Below, piece by piece: positions 63,818 through 64,000 of a stretch of DNA of 64,000 nucleotides; the first letter of the stretch is position 1; every line of letters begins with the position of its first letter. Origin of the DNA: an uncultured Myxococcales bacterium. GTDB lineage: Bacteria > Myxococcota_A > UBA9042 > DTJE01. A program made the translations under genes and the position numbers. Under the pieces are notes generated by a model. It was not told the DNA's origin. It made no database searches and saw only the letters and a list, made by a program, of their open reading frames with translations. The DNA lies in contig CAIZWN010000005.1 in the NCBI GenBank assembly GCA_903936705.1, positions 1-64,000 of the forward strand. The letters run 5' to 3'.

Positions 63818-64000
63818 TCACGTACCGGCATCGAGGATCCGCTCGGCCCACGCCGTGCCGCTCCCCGGTTGTCTCAGAGCCCTCGGGATCGACCCGCGGG
63901 CCAGGGCACGCTTCACACAATTCGCACCGGAGCAGAGATAGGCTCCCCTGCCCCCAAATCGCCGCTCCCGGTCGACGACGATCCCGTCGCTCGGCAACGC
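63818..64000 (-). CDS. ylxR: YlxR-family protein (DUF448), cut by right window edge
   Basis: Sixty codons are open from the window edge to the TGA at 63818-63820. GGRGAYLCSGANCVKRALARG is the YlxR core, which usually follows an N-terminal CxxCR motif outside the window. YlxR proteins bind RNA and sit between nusA and infB. It lies 10 bp before infB, consistent with nusA-ylxR-infB-DUF503-rbfA-truB order. Confidence 0.88.
   Translation of the reverse strand, partial: ALPSDGIVVDRERRFGGRGAYLCSGANCVKRALARGSIPRALRQPGSGTAWAERILDAGT

Overview
The window is a GC-rich bacterial chromosome segment that most resembles Myxococcota or another former-deltaproteobacterial lineage. This rests on the folP-cdaA-cdaR-glmM cluster, the pilB-pilT-pilC-pilS order, three FHA-domain proteins, many lipoproteins, and a Cys-rich repeat protein with a MYXO-CTERM-like tail. 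Pyruvate:ferredoxin oxidoreductase (nifJ) suggests anaerobic or facultative metabolism. This is inferred from gene content; no rRNA is present to confirm it.

Region 1 (1-13719) is an accessory island integrated beside ssrA (tmRNA). It starts with a left-truncated IS21-family element (istA, istB). The IS abuts a 3' remnant of a ThsB-like TIR gene, which converges on an intact Thoeris pair on the minus strand (thsB then thsA). About 850 bp with no intact gene follows, holding a decayed tyrosine-recombinase tail whose catalytic Tyr is Cys. Next comes a plus-strand set: a 68-aa beta-grasp ubiquitin-like protein ending GG-Arg, an E2-like protein fused to a tail with 18 Cys, a JAMM/JAB peptidase, an E1/ThiF enzyme, a tiny one-TM peptide, RadC, a Rad52-like annealing protein and an Fe-S RecB-like exonuclease. 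The island ends with an unknown minus-strand gene, an excisionase-like gene and a tyrosine integrase pointing at the tmRNA 3' end. The ubiquitin-like conjugation cassette is the most notable system here.

Region 2 (13720-30473): ssrA (tag ANTDTNFSYAYAA), then c-di-AMP and cell-wall precursor genes (folP, cdaA, cdaR, glmM), pdxJ, a ceramidase-like hydrolase, tig-clpP plus a lipoprotein, dnaK, two more lipoproteins (one parvulin-like) and a secreted S9 peptidase.

Region 3 (30530-50852): lysC-lysA, an FHA/coiled-coil protein with a PilZ protein, pepD, the Cys-rich repeat surface protein, a type IV pilus motor operon (pilB, pilT, pilC, pilS) ending in a metallo-beta-lactamase-fold protein that has lost its metal motif, and nifJ with a dihydroorotate-dehydrogenase-like partner.

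Region 4 (51053-64000): maf, yggS, a membrane/TPR protein, two FHA proteins (one fused to a CpaF-like ATPase with a destroyed Walker A), a TPR lipoprotein, and the translation cluster ylxR-infB-DUF503-rbfA-truB followed by an MBL-fold hydrolase. Chromosomal promoters resemble sigma-70 consensus (TTGACA / TANANT, 16-18 bp spacing). No rRNA, tRNA or CRISPR array was seen.
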